From: Kuschelorhynchus macadamiae
Taxonomy: Eukaryota; Arthropoda; Insecta; Coleoptera; Curculionidae
Assembly: GCA_030620095.1 (NCBI GenBank)
Contig: JAUTXW010000214.1
Location: 1,306,001 to 1,370,000, forward strand
Length of the DNA stretch: 64,000 nucleotides
Direction of reading: 5' to 3'
In this document: positions 1-9,296 of the stretch, piece after piece
Layout of the letters: each line of letters begins with the position of its first letter
Numbering within the stretch: position 1 is the first letter of the stretch
The notes under the pieces: model-generated
Database searches by the model: none
The model's input: the letters and a program-made list of their open reading frames with translations, nothing else
What the model was told of the DNA's origin: nothing
Position numbers and translations under genes: made by a program

Positions 1-1
1 G

Positions 2-3000
2 AAACATAAATGTATCAAGCTAAATATGGAACTGTTCGGTTTCTATTTTAACCCCAGCAGCGACAGCTATGATGTCAAATCTTTTAATGCGCCGTTCCAA
101 GTCATTTGCCAGGGATATCAGAAAAAAGAACTGTTAGAGCAAATCTGCACCATTATTGACCAGAAAGCTGACGAATTTGCAGAAAGAGATTCAGGTAAAG
201 AATTTATTTTCGATTTTACAACAGCAACAAAAAAAGTAATTTTTTAATTTTTACGTTGCAGGATGGGCTTTGATGAATTTACTTCATTTGGAAATTAATG
301 TTAACAAGCACAATCCGCTGAGAGCCTCATCTTTTATCGAACTTCCTCAAGAGATCAAGAGACGTCAAGCTGTGATCAACATTAGGAATGATGACAACTT
401 TTGCTTCGCCTGGGCAGTTGTGTCTGCTCTTCACCAACCACGCGGATTAGATTTTGAAACTTCATCCTACCCACACTACTCTTCTGTTTTGGATATGTCA
501 GGTATAGAATTTCCAATGTTGCTAAAGAACATTAAGATTTTTGAAGAAAAAAATAACATTTCTATTAATGTATATGGATTAGAAATTATAAATCCTAAAA
601 AGGGGTATGAAGTAATTGGTCCACTTTATTATTCATCGAATAAAAAAAATCAACATGTCAATTTATTGTTAATAAGTGATGATGATGAAAAAACTTTTCA
701 TTATTGCTATATTAAAGATTTATCAAAACTAGTTTCTGCACAAATTTCTAAACATCACGGAAAAAAATATATTTGCGATGGTTGTTTACAATATTTCCCT
801 ACAGAAGAAAATTTATTACAACACAATAGCTATGATTGTGATCATTTACGAATTAACCTACCTTCTAAAGAATTAATAAAAGATAAGTTTGGAAACTATT
901 CATATGATAATATTTTGAAATTTGTAAATTATCATAAACAAATGAAAGTTCCTTTCGTGGTGTATGCAGATTTTGAATGCATTTTAAAGCCTTTAAATAA
1001 TGACAATGTTGATAAAAATCCTAATACTTCATACACCTTAAAACAATATGAACATATTCCACATTCATTTGCCTATTACATTAAATGTTCCTTCGACGAT
1101 AATTATTCTAAATTTGAAAAATATAGAGGTCAAAATTGTGATACATTATTTATAAATTCTTTAGAAAGAGATGTGTATAACATATACAATAAATATTTAA
1201 AGGCTCCTAAAAAAATGATCCCTTTGAACGAACTGGACAAAATTTATCATAACTATGAAAAAGTTTGTCATATTTGTAATAAACCTCTTTTAAATGACAG
1301 GGTTGCAGATCATTGTCATATAACCGGTCTTTATAGAGGTCCAGCTCATTCACTCTGCAACATAAATTACAGAATACCTAACTTTATTCCAGTTATATTG
1401 CATAATTTGCGTAATTATGATTCTCATCTATTTCTTAAAAAATTATGCTTAAACAAAGAACAACTAACAGTTATCGCACAAAACAAGGAAAAATATATTT
1501 CATTTGAAAAGCTTATTCATGTGGATAACTATTTTGATAAAAAGACACAAAAGGCTAAGAAAAAAAATATATCATTAAGGTTTATTGATTCATTTCAATT
1601 TCTATCCCATTCTTTATCAAAACTCTCTGAAAGCTTAAAAGATGAACAATGTAAGGAAATAAAAAAAATTTTCAATGATGAAGAAAGATTTAAACTTATT
1701 CGGCAAAAAGGTGTATTTCCTTACAGTTATATTGATGATTATTTAAAATTAGAAGAAACAACTTTACCTCAGAAAGACCAATTTTATAATACTTTAACGG
1801 ATGAGCACATCAGTGATGCAGAATACCAAAGAGCTGTAAAGGTTTGGCAATTGTTTAAATGTGAATCTCTTGGTCAATACTCCGACGTTTACTTACTCTC
1901 TGATACTTTACTTTTGGCAGATATTTTTGAAAATTTTAGAAGCACTTGTTTATCCACATATAAGCTCGATCCAGCTCATTTTTACACTTTTCCAGGTTTA
2001 TCCTGTCGCGTGTTTGCGTTATACTGGAATAGAGTTAGAATTGTTAACTGATCCAGATATGATACACTTTTTCAAAAAAAGCGTTCGCGGTGGTGTGAGC
2101 TCTTGCATTTGTAGAAAATCTGAAGCTAATAACCCATTTCTTTTAAATTTTGATCCTTTAAAGCCAACTAAATACATAATTTATTATGATGCAACAAATT
2201 TGTATGGTTATGCAATGTCACAGCACATTCCAACGGGAGATTTTGTTTGGTTAACAGATAAAGAAATCAATGATTTAAATATTATGAATATTTCTAAAAA
2301 ATCTAATAAGGGATATGTTTTAGAAGTTGATTTAGAATATCCTACAAGTCTACATTCCTATCATAACGATTTTCCGTTTTGTCCAGAAAACTTTAAACCG
2401 CCAAATTCTAAATGCATAAAATTAATACCCAATTTAAATGATAAATCAAAATATGTTATTCACTATCAATTATTAAAACAATGTTTGGAACATGGACTCA
2501 AGTTAACTAAAGTTCATAGAGTTTTACAGTTTTCTCAATCTGATTGGTTGAAAAAATATATAGACTTGAATTCAAGATTAAGAAATGATTCAAAGAATGA
2601 ATTTGATCGTAATACTTACAAGTTGGCAAATAATAGTATTTATGGCAAGACTATGGAAAATGTTGATAGGAGAATTGACGTAAGACTTGTTACAGAGTGG
2701 GAAAAAAATAGAAGAAAAGATGGTGCTGAGAATTTAATTGCAAAACCATATTTCAAGGACTTAACAATATTTTCTGAAAACTTGGTAGCTATTCAAATGC
2801 AAAAGATTCAAGTTACTTACAATAAACCAATATATGTAGGCTTCTCAATATTAGATATATCTAAAACTGTCATGTATGATTTCTTTTATAATTTTTTAAA
2901 ACCTCTTTATCAGGAAAATATTTCACTTTTATACACCGATACCGATTCGTTCATTTTAGAAGTCACAACTCCAAATATTTATTCTGACATGATAAAAAAT

Positions 3001-3453
3001 ATTCACAAATTTGACACATCTAATTATGAATTTAATAATATTCATGAAATGCCTATTACAAAGTCAGTTATAGGAAAATTCAAAGATGAATATGCTGGTG
3101 AACCCATTACTGCTTTCTTTGGTACTGGAGCAAAAGCATATTGTATTAAAACGGAAAACAGTTTAACAAAAAAAGCAAAAGGTGTTAAAAAAAGTGCAAT
3201 TAAAAAGCAGTTGGATTTTATTCATTATAAAGATGTTGTTGAAAATCATTCTAAAACCTTTTGTTCAATGTATGTTTTTCGATCTAGACAACATACAATT
3301 TTTACAGAGTTAATTAATAAATTGGCTTTGAGTTCCGAAGATGATAAGCGGTATAAAATTCCCTATAGTTTTAATACATTAGCTTGGGGACACCAAGATA
3401 TTGCTTTGTATCAATGGAATGCAGAACATGAAGATTTAGATATATTTATGTAG
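2..3453 (+). pseudogene. POLB: Protein-primed DNA polymerase B, two frameshifts, 5' end off window
   Basis: Replicative polymerase of the element. Three frame segments form the gene: 2-247 (open to the window edge, first ATG at 26), 270 to about 2005, and about 2010-3453. The first break sits at a T-run near 240-247; the second falls near 2005, where family similarity moves to another frame. Visible motifs are Exo I (DFE at 969-977), NYD of Exo II, YSDVYLLSD of Exo III, motif A (YYDATNLYG), motif B (KLANNSIYG) and motif C (YTDTDS). A C2H2-like finger lies near residues 169-192 of the middle segment, and an HNH-like CxxC...H...CN region lies between exonuclease motifs, as is usual in Polinton polymerases. 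A 1861-3453 frame also starts upstream, but its first ~50 codons are a shadow. Frameshifts may be real decay or homopolymer errors. Confidence 0.93.
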
Positions 3454-3519
3454 ATATTATAAGGTATTTAAATTTGTTGTTTTTGAAACCAAAGTTAGTC
3501 TTCATAAGTCTTTCACAAA

Positions 3520-3891
3520 ATGTGCATAGAAACTTTTGACAAAGAAATTGATAACAGTTATTTTAAAACATATGAAAAACGACTTTCCACTTTTAAAAAA
3601 TGGAAAGGAAAATTGAGACCAGAAGTGTTAGCTGGAGCTGGCTTTTACTATACTTCAATCAATGATATTTGTAAATGTTTTTATTGTGGTATTGAAATTT
3701 TTGATTGGTTAAGTTATGATGATCCTATTGTGGAGCATAAGAAATTTGCTAGGAATTGTGATTTAAATAACTGTTTATGGAAAAATAGGAATCGAATAAT
3801 TGTAACCATTCAAAATAAGTCTTCAAGCTACACATTTTATATAGTATTATTAATATCCTTATTTATGAACTTTTACATATATTTAAATTAA
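3520..3891 (+). CDS. BIR-domain (IAP-like) protein with C-terminal membrane anchor
   Basis: A 123-residue protein with one baculoviral IAP repeat. The BIR signature is complete: R21...TFKKW, the GAGFYYT core, and zinc ligands C53-x2-C56-x16-H73-x6-C80, with a W between. A hydrophobic stretch at about 104-122 at the very C-terminus looks like a tail anchor; there is no RING domain. BIR proteins of insects and insect viruses bind caspases or IAP antagonists, so an anti-apoptotic role is inferred, not shown. The gene starts 66 nt after the polymerase stop on the same strand, and its frame is intact. It was probably captured from a host or another virus. Confidence 0.85.
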   Translation: MCIETFDKEIDNSYFKTYEKRLSTFKKWKGKLRPEVLAGAGFYYTSINDICKCFYCGIEIFDWLSYDDPIVEHKKFARNCDLNNCLWKNRNRIIVTIQNKSSSYTFYIVLLISLFMNFYIYLN

Positions 3892-3989
3892 GTATTTTAT
3901 TGTTATTTTTTTACAACTGCTTTTGCTTTCGTGGTGAAAGTATCTGCTTAATGTAAATAAATTTGGAATATAATTATTAATTTGTTTTA

Positions 3990-4457
3990 ATGACTATCAG
4001 TAGATCTCAATTTATTCTTCTTTATTTTATTTTCCAAAATGTTTTTTATGTTCATCATCCCCCTGGCGTAACACAGTGTGAAATATGTTTTTCTAATAAA
4101 ACAGACGTCACTCTAAGTAAATATTGTAAATTTATGAAAATTGGATTAATTAACAATAGTACAATTAGTTGGATGGAACGAATAAATGGAAATGAAAATG
4201 CAAGTAAATTTTTTAAAATTTTGTATCATTATCCAAATCGATCTATTTTTGATACAAATTGGATAGAAAGGTTAGAGTTTAAAAATAATCAGTTACAAAT
4301 TTTAACCCCCAACTGTACCAATTATTATGACGGATTCAAAAATTATTACTTTTCCATCATTAGTGTTACATTAAACTTTGCATTATTTTTATACATTACC
4401 ATTTTAATTATTTATCTTTATTACAAATTTCAAACTGGAAATCTATTTTTTCATTAA
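3990..4457 (+). CDS. Predicted secreted/membrane glycoprotein, family unknown
   Basis: A 155-residue protein that I do not recognise. It has a hydrophobic N-terminus (about 7-21) that could be a signal peptide, an ectodomain with cysteines at 30, 33, 46 and 109, and a strong membrane segment at about 121-146 followed by a short tail. The ectodomain has N-glycosylation sequons at N36, N55/N56, N70, N83 and N108, which is dense for its size. The layout is that of a type I membrane glycoprotein. It sits between the BIR gene and the next plus-strand gene. It could be an envelope-like or surface protein, or a decoy receptor; this is inference only. Confidence 0.6.
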   Translation: MTISRSQFILLYFIFQNVFYVHHPPGVTQCEICFSNKTDVTLSKYCKFMKIGLINNSTISWMERINGNENASKFFKILYHYPNRSIFDTNWIERLEFKNNQLQILTPNCTNYYDGFKNYYFSIISVTLNFALFLYITILIIYLYYKFQTGNLFFH

Positions 4458-4522
4458 TCCATTTTAATCAAAACTTTAAAGAAAGTGGGGATGAGAATAT
4501 TTAAGTACAAGAATAACACAAT

Positions 4523-5233
4523 ATGTTTCAGTCTCGTTTAGTCATTATGAACAACGCCGTGGTTCATAAACCTTTGGAAACGCTTCTTAATTCAAAAATT
4601 TATTTTTTAAATAATTCTTTGTCAAAATTTGTTCTTGTTGGCATTAGTTTAAATGATTTTTCTCCAAAAATTGTAATTGGTGGAAAAACTGGATTTTCAA
4701 TCGCACTAACCGAAGAAAATTGGAAAGACATTTGTGTTCATCAAGGAATTATTGTAAACAATTTCTACTTTCCTCAAGTTGATCAAACCAGTGTGAATAT
4801 AAACAACATTCATCTGCAGGTTCAGAAAATAAATGATACCCCTGTTCTACAAATTACAAAAGGCCCACACTTCATATACTTAGGACAAGAGTCTTTGGAC
4901 AATTTGTGGCGATTAAAGGAAATTATTGATTATAGATTATCTATACTTAAAAGGCAAGAATTCAATACATATTTCAAAATATTTCAAAATAATATTTCAT
5001 CTGATTGTGGCGACTTGTGTACGCATGTTTATAATATAATAAGTCCAACAGAAAATCCTAACAGTGAAAATGTTTCAACTATGATGGAATTACTTGCTTT
5101 ATATCCTGAACAAATGGAAAACAAATTGAAGCAAAATGGAACAAAACGAAAATATTACGAAGAAAACAATGAAAATGGATCAAAAAGAAAATATTACGAA
5201 GAAAACAATATCTTTTCTGGAAGAGAACAATAA
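4523..5233 (+). CDS. Unknown 236-residue Polinton protein with duplicated C-terminal tail
   Basis: Family not recognised. The first ~140 residues look globular, with alternating hydrophobic strands, including the stretch KIVIGGKTGFSIALTEENW, faintly like PC4-type ssDNA-binding folds; I would not rely on this. The C-terminus carries two near-identical copies of a basic/acidic unit (KRKYYEENN), encoded by a direct DNA repeat at about 5136-5205. A second Met lies at codon 9 (4547), so the true start is uncertain. The last ~100 nt overlap the next reading frame, which may be its frameshifted end. Confidence 0.6.
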   Translation: MFQSRLVIMNNAVVHKPLETLLNSKIYFLNNSLSKFVLVGISLNDFSPKIVIGGKTGFSIALTEENWKDICVHQGIIVNNFYFPQVDQTSVNINNIHLQVQKINDTPVLQITKGPHFIYLGQESLDNLWRLKEIIDYRLSILKRQEFNTYFKIFQNNISSDCGDLCTHVYNIISPTENPNSENVSTMMELLALYPEQMENKLKQNGTKRKYYEENNENGSKRKYYEENNIFSGREQ

Positions 5234-5423
5234 GGTGCATGTGTTAGTGAAGTGGAGCTTTGCTTACAGACAAGCCCGTAGGAGTAACTTTCAGATGTGG
5301 TACTTAGATAGACTCCGTTTTGAAAAAAGAATAAATGATTGTAAACTTATTCTAGATTCGATATTATCTGAGGAACATAGAAATAAAATATATTTGACAC
5401 GTTTTAATAAAAATTGTATTTGA
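5136..5423 (+). CDS. Overlapping ORF; possible separate protein or frameshifted C-terminus
   Basis: A 95-residue frame that begins inside the repeat of the upstream gene and continues 190 nt past its stop. From about residue 29 it has a plausible basic/aromatic sequence (VKWSFAYRQARRSNFQMWYL) that does not look like a random shadow. Either the repeat expansion shifted the frame of one longer gene, or this is a small gene of its own with a later start. There is no known family. It ends just before a polyadenylation signal. Confidence 0.4.
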   Translation: MEQNENITKKTMKMDQKENITKKTISFLEENNKVHVLVKWSFAYRQARRSNFQMWYLDRLRFEKRINDCKLILDSILSEEHRNKIYLTRFNKNCI

Positions 5424-5571
5424 TGTTTTACTTAATAAAATTTTAGTTTAGTAAATGTGAATTTTATTTGAAATTAATTAGCACATTAAGACTTTGTAAT
5501 TTGTATCAGCTAAAGCATAAAGTGAGGAACAGAAATAAAACAAATTTAACTAAAATTTAATTTCAATTTAA
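5424..5571. terminator. Convergent 3' region with AATAAA on both strands
   Basis: This is the gap between the last plus-strand gene of the left block and the minus-strand integrase. AATAAA lies at 5434-5439 on the plus strand, and its complement TTTATT lies at about 5463-5468 for the minus strand. Both are placed to end the converging transcripts. No other feature is seen. Confidence 0.45.
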
Positions 5572-6504
5572 TTAAACAATATTTTTTTTATCAATCCATG
5601 TATTATATTTTTTATCAAGTCCTAACCATTTCACATAAACTTTGTTTCCTTTCCTTCTCAAAATCTTCTCAATAAGATACACATCGGTATGCTTTACTTT
5701 TAGTAATTCTTGCTCATAAAAACCACCCAGAATGTCCTGATTATCTTCGTCTTGAATTAAATATGTCCAAGGGTTTGTCATCTTAACTTCTTTAATGTGG
5801 AATATCTCATTTGACCAATTTGGTGTGTAACCTTTTGAAAATGCCTCTCGATGCTTGCTTATTCGTACGTGATCACCCACTTTAAACTTTGGAGATTTTA
5901 TATCTAACGTTTTAGCATGAGTAAATGCAGATTTCAAGATTCTATTTTCATTTGTTTTATTTACTTGTTTTGGCTTCATTCCTATTGAAGAATGTTTTGT
6001 ATTGTTATAATCTTTTACAATATCCGCTAATATATTAAACCATTTGTAATTTCCTTGAATGCTAAATATTTTCCACATATTATTCTTTAAAGTCCTGTTC
6101 ACTCTTTCTACTATACTCGCTTTCAAATTGGAAAACGTGCTATAATGGTTAATTCGAAATTGTTGCATCAAATTTTGAAAATTTACATTGAAAAACTCTC
6201 TTCCTCTATCCGTTTGCAAGTTTTTTGGTGGAGTTTTTGCACTGATTAATATTTTTTTCATTGCCGCTGTTACGTCTTTTCCAGATTTAGATTTTAACGG
6301 TTCGGCCCAAACATACTTAGAAAATACATTTATGGTAATCAAGATATATTTAAATCCCTTATTAAATTTGGCATAGGGTAACATTTCAACCAAATCAGCT
6401 TGAAAAAGATCATTTAACCCTTTCACTACCACCCTTCTGCGTTTGTAGTTTTTTCTAGCAGGTTTATGTAATTCATTAACGACTTGCTGTTTAACGGTTG
6501 TCAT
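5572..6504 (-). CDS. INT: Retroviral-type integrase with C-terminal chromodomain
   Basis: A 310-residue integrase that inserts the element into chromosomal DNA. The rve catalytic core gives D37 (QADLVEM), D99 (QTDRGREF) and E133 (SIVERVNRTLK), with 33 residues between the last two by my count. The basic N-terminus (HKPARKNYKRRR) matches the usual lead-in of Polinton integrases; an HHCC zinc finger is not visible. The C-terminus (about 275-310, YLIEKIL...YVKWLG...TWI) is a chromodomain, which in related elements targets chromatin. The frame is intact. It is last in the minus-strand block and converges on the plus-strand block. Confidence 0.95.
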   Translation of the reverse strand: MTTVKQQVVNELHKPARKNYKRRRVVVKGLNDLFQADLVEMLPYAKFNKGFKYILITINVFSKYVWAEPLKSKSGKDVTAAMKKILISAKTPPKNLQTDRGREFFNVNFQNLMQQFRINHYSTFSNLKASIVERVNRTLKNNMWKIFSIQGNYKWFNILADIVKDYNNTKHSSIGMKPKQVNKTNENRILKSAFTHAKTLDIKSPKFKVGDHVRISKHREAFSKGYTPNWSNEIFHIKEVKMTNPWTYLIQDEDNQDILGGFYEQELLKVKHTDVYLIEKILRRKGNKVYVKWLGLDKKYNTWIDKKNIV

Positions 6505-6545
6505 GACAACAAACTTGTTTATTCAATTTTAAGGAAGTTCACTTT

Positions 6546-7286
6546 CTATGTTTTGTAATAATTCGAAATATAACTTTTATATGTTTTTTCCCATTCATTC
6601 AATTTATCAATTTGTATTGTATAACTTTTTTCATTTAAAATTTTACTAATTTTAGTAATCTCCTTTTCTAACGCATTAAAGGATTTTTTTATCTCTCCAG
6701 TTAAGAAAGTAGTTGATCTACTATCACTATTTTTTAATTCCTCCTCTGTTTTATTTAATTCTTGTTCTAATTTCTTAATTACACTGGACATTATATTTTC
6801 CAAGGAAATATATTGTTGATTTTCTTCCAAAGTGAGTTGGTCAATTGATCTACTGTTAAGAATGCTATTTTGATTTCTTTTTTTTTCATCATCTAACCTT
6901 TTTATAAAAGTTCTTAATTGTTTAATTTTTTCCTTGTGTTTTTCAATTATTACTTCTCTTATATTTGTTTCCATTATTTTATTAATTTTGTTGATATCAT
7001 CACTTAATTTTTTGTCTTCCTTTTTAACATGTTCATTTAAAAATTGCAAATCTTTACTTATTTGATTTAGCGTTAGCAACTGTTTATTAACGTTTTCAAT
7101 TGAGGTATAGCATCCTTTAATCTGGTTCTCATACTTTAAAAAATTTTCATCAAAAACCTTAAGCTTTTTAGCAAAGATTTCATTATTTGTTTCATTTTCA
7201 CCTAATCTCCTTTTTAAATTATTAATGTCACTTATTCTCTCTTGATTTTGTTTTGAAATATGGCGTCCAAATTTATCAACTGTCAT
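6546..7286 (-). CDS. Coiled-coil protein of the Polinton, possible fibre-like
   Basis: A 246-residue, strongly charged protein, nearly all helical with heptad-like leucine/isoleucine spacing from about residue 15 to 235. It begins MTVDKFGRHI, a start I associate with Polinton-linked proteins of insects. There is no membrane segment and no enzyme motif. It lies 41 nt upstream of the integrase on the same strand. An elongated structural role, such as a spike or core scaffold, is a guess from position and composition. Confidence 0.6.
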   Translation of the reverse strand: MTVDKFGRHISKQNQERISDINNLKRRLGENETNNEIFAKKLKVFDENFLKYENQIKGCYTSIENVNKQLLTLNQISKDLQFLNEHVKKEDKKLSDDINKINKIMETNIREVIIEKHKEKIKQLRTFIKRLDDEKKRNQNSILNSRSIDQLTLEENQQYISLENIMSSVIKKLEQELNKTEEELKNSDSRSTTFLTGEIKKSFNALEKEITKISKILNEKSYTIQIDKLNEWEKTYKSYISNYYKT

Positions 7287-7335
7287 GTTGAGCTTTCATT
7301 AAACAATATATATGATTATATTTGATAGCTGTTAT

Positions 7336-8484
7336 TTATAGTATTACTTTATCTTCTCTTAATTCTTCAATAATAGAGATAATCTCGTTACTATGAGCAT
7401 TATTTCCCGCATCACTTGATGAAATTAATAAACGTAGCCTATCAACAATTTCGTTAACATTATTCCAGTATACATAGTCTGTATTTGATCTGTTTGTTTT
7501 CAAAATTAATCCCTTTCCTGTAGATTTGGCTCTAGTTGTTCTAAACGGAGGTTTTGGTTTGTTAAATGCTGTAACTAATCTTGGCAAGGTTTTTGTCTTT
7601 GTAATCCCCTTTCTTTGTAAATATGGTCCTATTATTGTAACATATTTGTGTGATGTATTTCCTTGAACTTGTTCATTTGAATCAAAATTCCTACGATATA
7701 CATTTGTTTTAGCTAGAATGTTCATGTAATTATCTAAATCTTCCTTCTTATAACCTTTCGGTTCTTTTTTGAAAAGCAATTCGTATAAACCTGGCGTGCC
7801 TGTGTACGTTATTCCTCCCACTTTAATGTCTTTTCCAATAATTTCTACCGGTATCTGTGTTAAACCAAAAGAAAACTTATCCGTTTCGAGGTCATGAACT
7901 ATTCCATAATAATGGTCAAATTTATGTTGTGTATCTTTCACACCCTCATCAATATATGATCTGGGTAATTCATGAAAATCTGCTAAGTAATCTTTATATG
8001 ATGGTGTACCAACATAGGTTTGAATTGTTTTTCTAGTTTGTTCCAATATGTCTGACAAGTTTAAATTTGTTGTTGTGTCACTAGAAGGATCTGAAGTTTC
8101 TGCTATAACAGTTGATGACAATGGTTGTACTACAGGAGAGGAAGAAGTGATACTACTGTCATTTAAAAATGTTGGTAGTTCTGTAGGGAGTGACGGAGTT
8201 TTTCCTGTTTTCTGAATATTTTTCGTCGGAGTTGATGTTTTATAAAGCTTTGTAGGTGTTTTGAAATCTTCATACTTTGAAACTCTTTCTTCTTTTAAAT
8301 CGAATGGTTCGGATTTACCAATACTTGAAATTAGCTGTTTAAGTGGTTGTGTTATTGGTCTATAAGTTTGTTCTAATTCGGACTGAGCAGAAGAAGTAGC
8401 TAATTTCAAGCTTTGATATTTCTGCTTCACGGCTTGTCTGGATCTTATTAATTCTCGAGCTAAACGTTTATCCATGCTGTACAA
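7336..8484 (-). CDS. DUF8207-like Polinton-associated protein
   Basis: A 382-residue protein. The first ~150 residues are low-complexity, rich in Ser, Thr, Pro and Lys. The C-terminal half carries features I recognise from a repeated insect protein family named DUF8207: GGITYTGTPGLYELLFKK, then a KYVTIIGPYL patch, then YVYWNNVNEIVDRLRLLISS with AGNNAHSNEIISIIEELRE. Function is unknown. Its place between ATPase and coiled-coil genes suggests a virion or DNA-handling role. The frame is intact and starts at MYSMDK or MDK four codons in. Confidence 0.75.
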   Translation of the reverse strand: MYSMDKRLARELIRSRQAVKQKYQSLKLATSSAQSELEQTYRPITQPLKQLISSIGKSEPFDLKEERVSKYEDFKTPTKLYKTSTPTKNIQKTGKTPSLPTELPTFLNDSSITSSSPVVQPLSSTVIAETSDPSSDTTTNLNLSDILEQTRKTIQTYVGTPSYKDYLADFHELPRSYIDEGVKDTQHKFDHYYGIVHDLETDKFSFGLTQIPVEIIGKDIKVGGITYTGTPGLYELLFKKEPKGYKKEDLDNYMNILAKTNVYRRNFDSNEQVQGNTSHKYVTIIGPYLQRKGITKTKTLPRLVTAFNKPKPPFRTTRAKSTGKGLILKTNRSNTDYVYWNNVNEIVDRLRLLISSSDAGNNAHSNEIISIIEELREDKVIL

Positions 8485-8519
8485 GTTTTAAATGAAATAA
8501 AACTGCAAATTTTTTACTT

Positions 8520-9209
8520 TTATAAATATATAAAGGAATCGAATTTACTCCTATATCTGCCGTGATTTACTTCACAATCTTTGTCAATTACAAGAAAGCC
8601 ATATGGATCCATCCAACAGTTAGCACAAATATTTTTAAACTGATCAAATGTCATATCTAATATACAGTGGTCATTATATATATGTTTTAAACTCAAACAG
8701 TCCTGTTTAAATAAAATTAATAAGTTTGCATTTTCTCGAATTAGACGTTTAAGGATTGAGGAATATCCTTGAAAAATAAAAAAACAATCGGTGTTTCTAT
8801 GCCTTCCATGCGTGAAATAGTCCCTAATAATAGATTGATTATGACAAGGAATATCATCAAAAATGATAACGGAATTTGGCTTTATCTCATGAGGTTAAAT
8901 AATGTTCTCATCGCTATCATATTCAAAGTATCCAATTTCTTTCATAGGTTTTAACAACTTTCTTAAATATTCATATTTTGGTTGATCTAATGACTTTGAA
9001 TAAACATAGACATTTTCAAACCTAATTCCATTTGGATGCTCGAGCAGTGTAAGCATAACGTTGGTTTTACCGCTACCACTGCAACCAACTATAAGCCCTC
9101 TTTTTGAACCACCGCAAAATAAGTCACCATGCTTTCTCAACTGTTTACTTAAAATTTTTTCATCATGATTATTTACTGGTAATGAGAATTTTTGTTTTTC
9201 AATCCTCAT
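8520..9209 (-). pseudogene. ATP: FtsK/HerA-type packaging ATPase with one in-frame stop
   Basis: Predicted genome-packaging ATPase. Walker A is at residues 42-49 (GCSGSGKT) and a Walker B-like IIFDD lies downstream in the same frame. A single TAA at 8895-8897 cuts the frame after residue 104; beyond it the same frame stays open to a TAA at 8520-8522, giving the ~230-residue length usual for the family. So it is one stop codon, not a deletion. It reads divergently from the capsid block, whose first gene starts 88 nt away. It could be a sequence error, a recent mutation, or a read-through site. Confidence 0.9.
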
Positions 9210-9296
9210 TCTTAATCACACTAGTAAATATTTTTAGCTGTAAAAGTATTTATACCAGAAAAATGTCAATGTGCTTTTAGTATAAAAAGAACTTCA
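9210..9296. promoter_or_regulatory. Divergent intergenic region with TATA box
   Basis: The gap of 87 nt separates the divergent ATPase (minus) and PLA2/protease (plus) genes, so it should hold both promoters. TATAAAAAG is at 9281-9289 on the plus strand, only 8 nt before the annotated ATG at 9297. A normal start ~30 nt after TATA would fall beyond that ATG, so the box may serve a later start codon or be fortuitous. Confidence 0.4.

Noticed and set aside
6188..6376. Plus-strand frame inside the integrase gene
   Set aside because: Antisense shadow of the integrase core.
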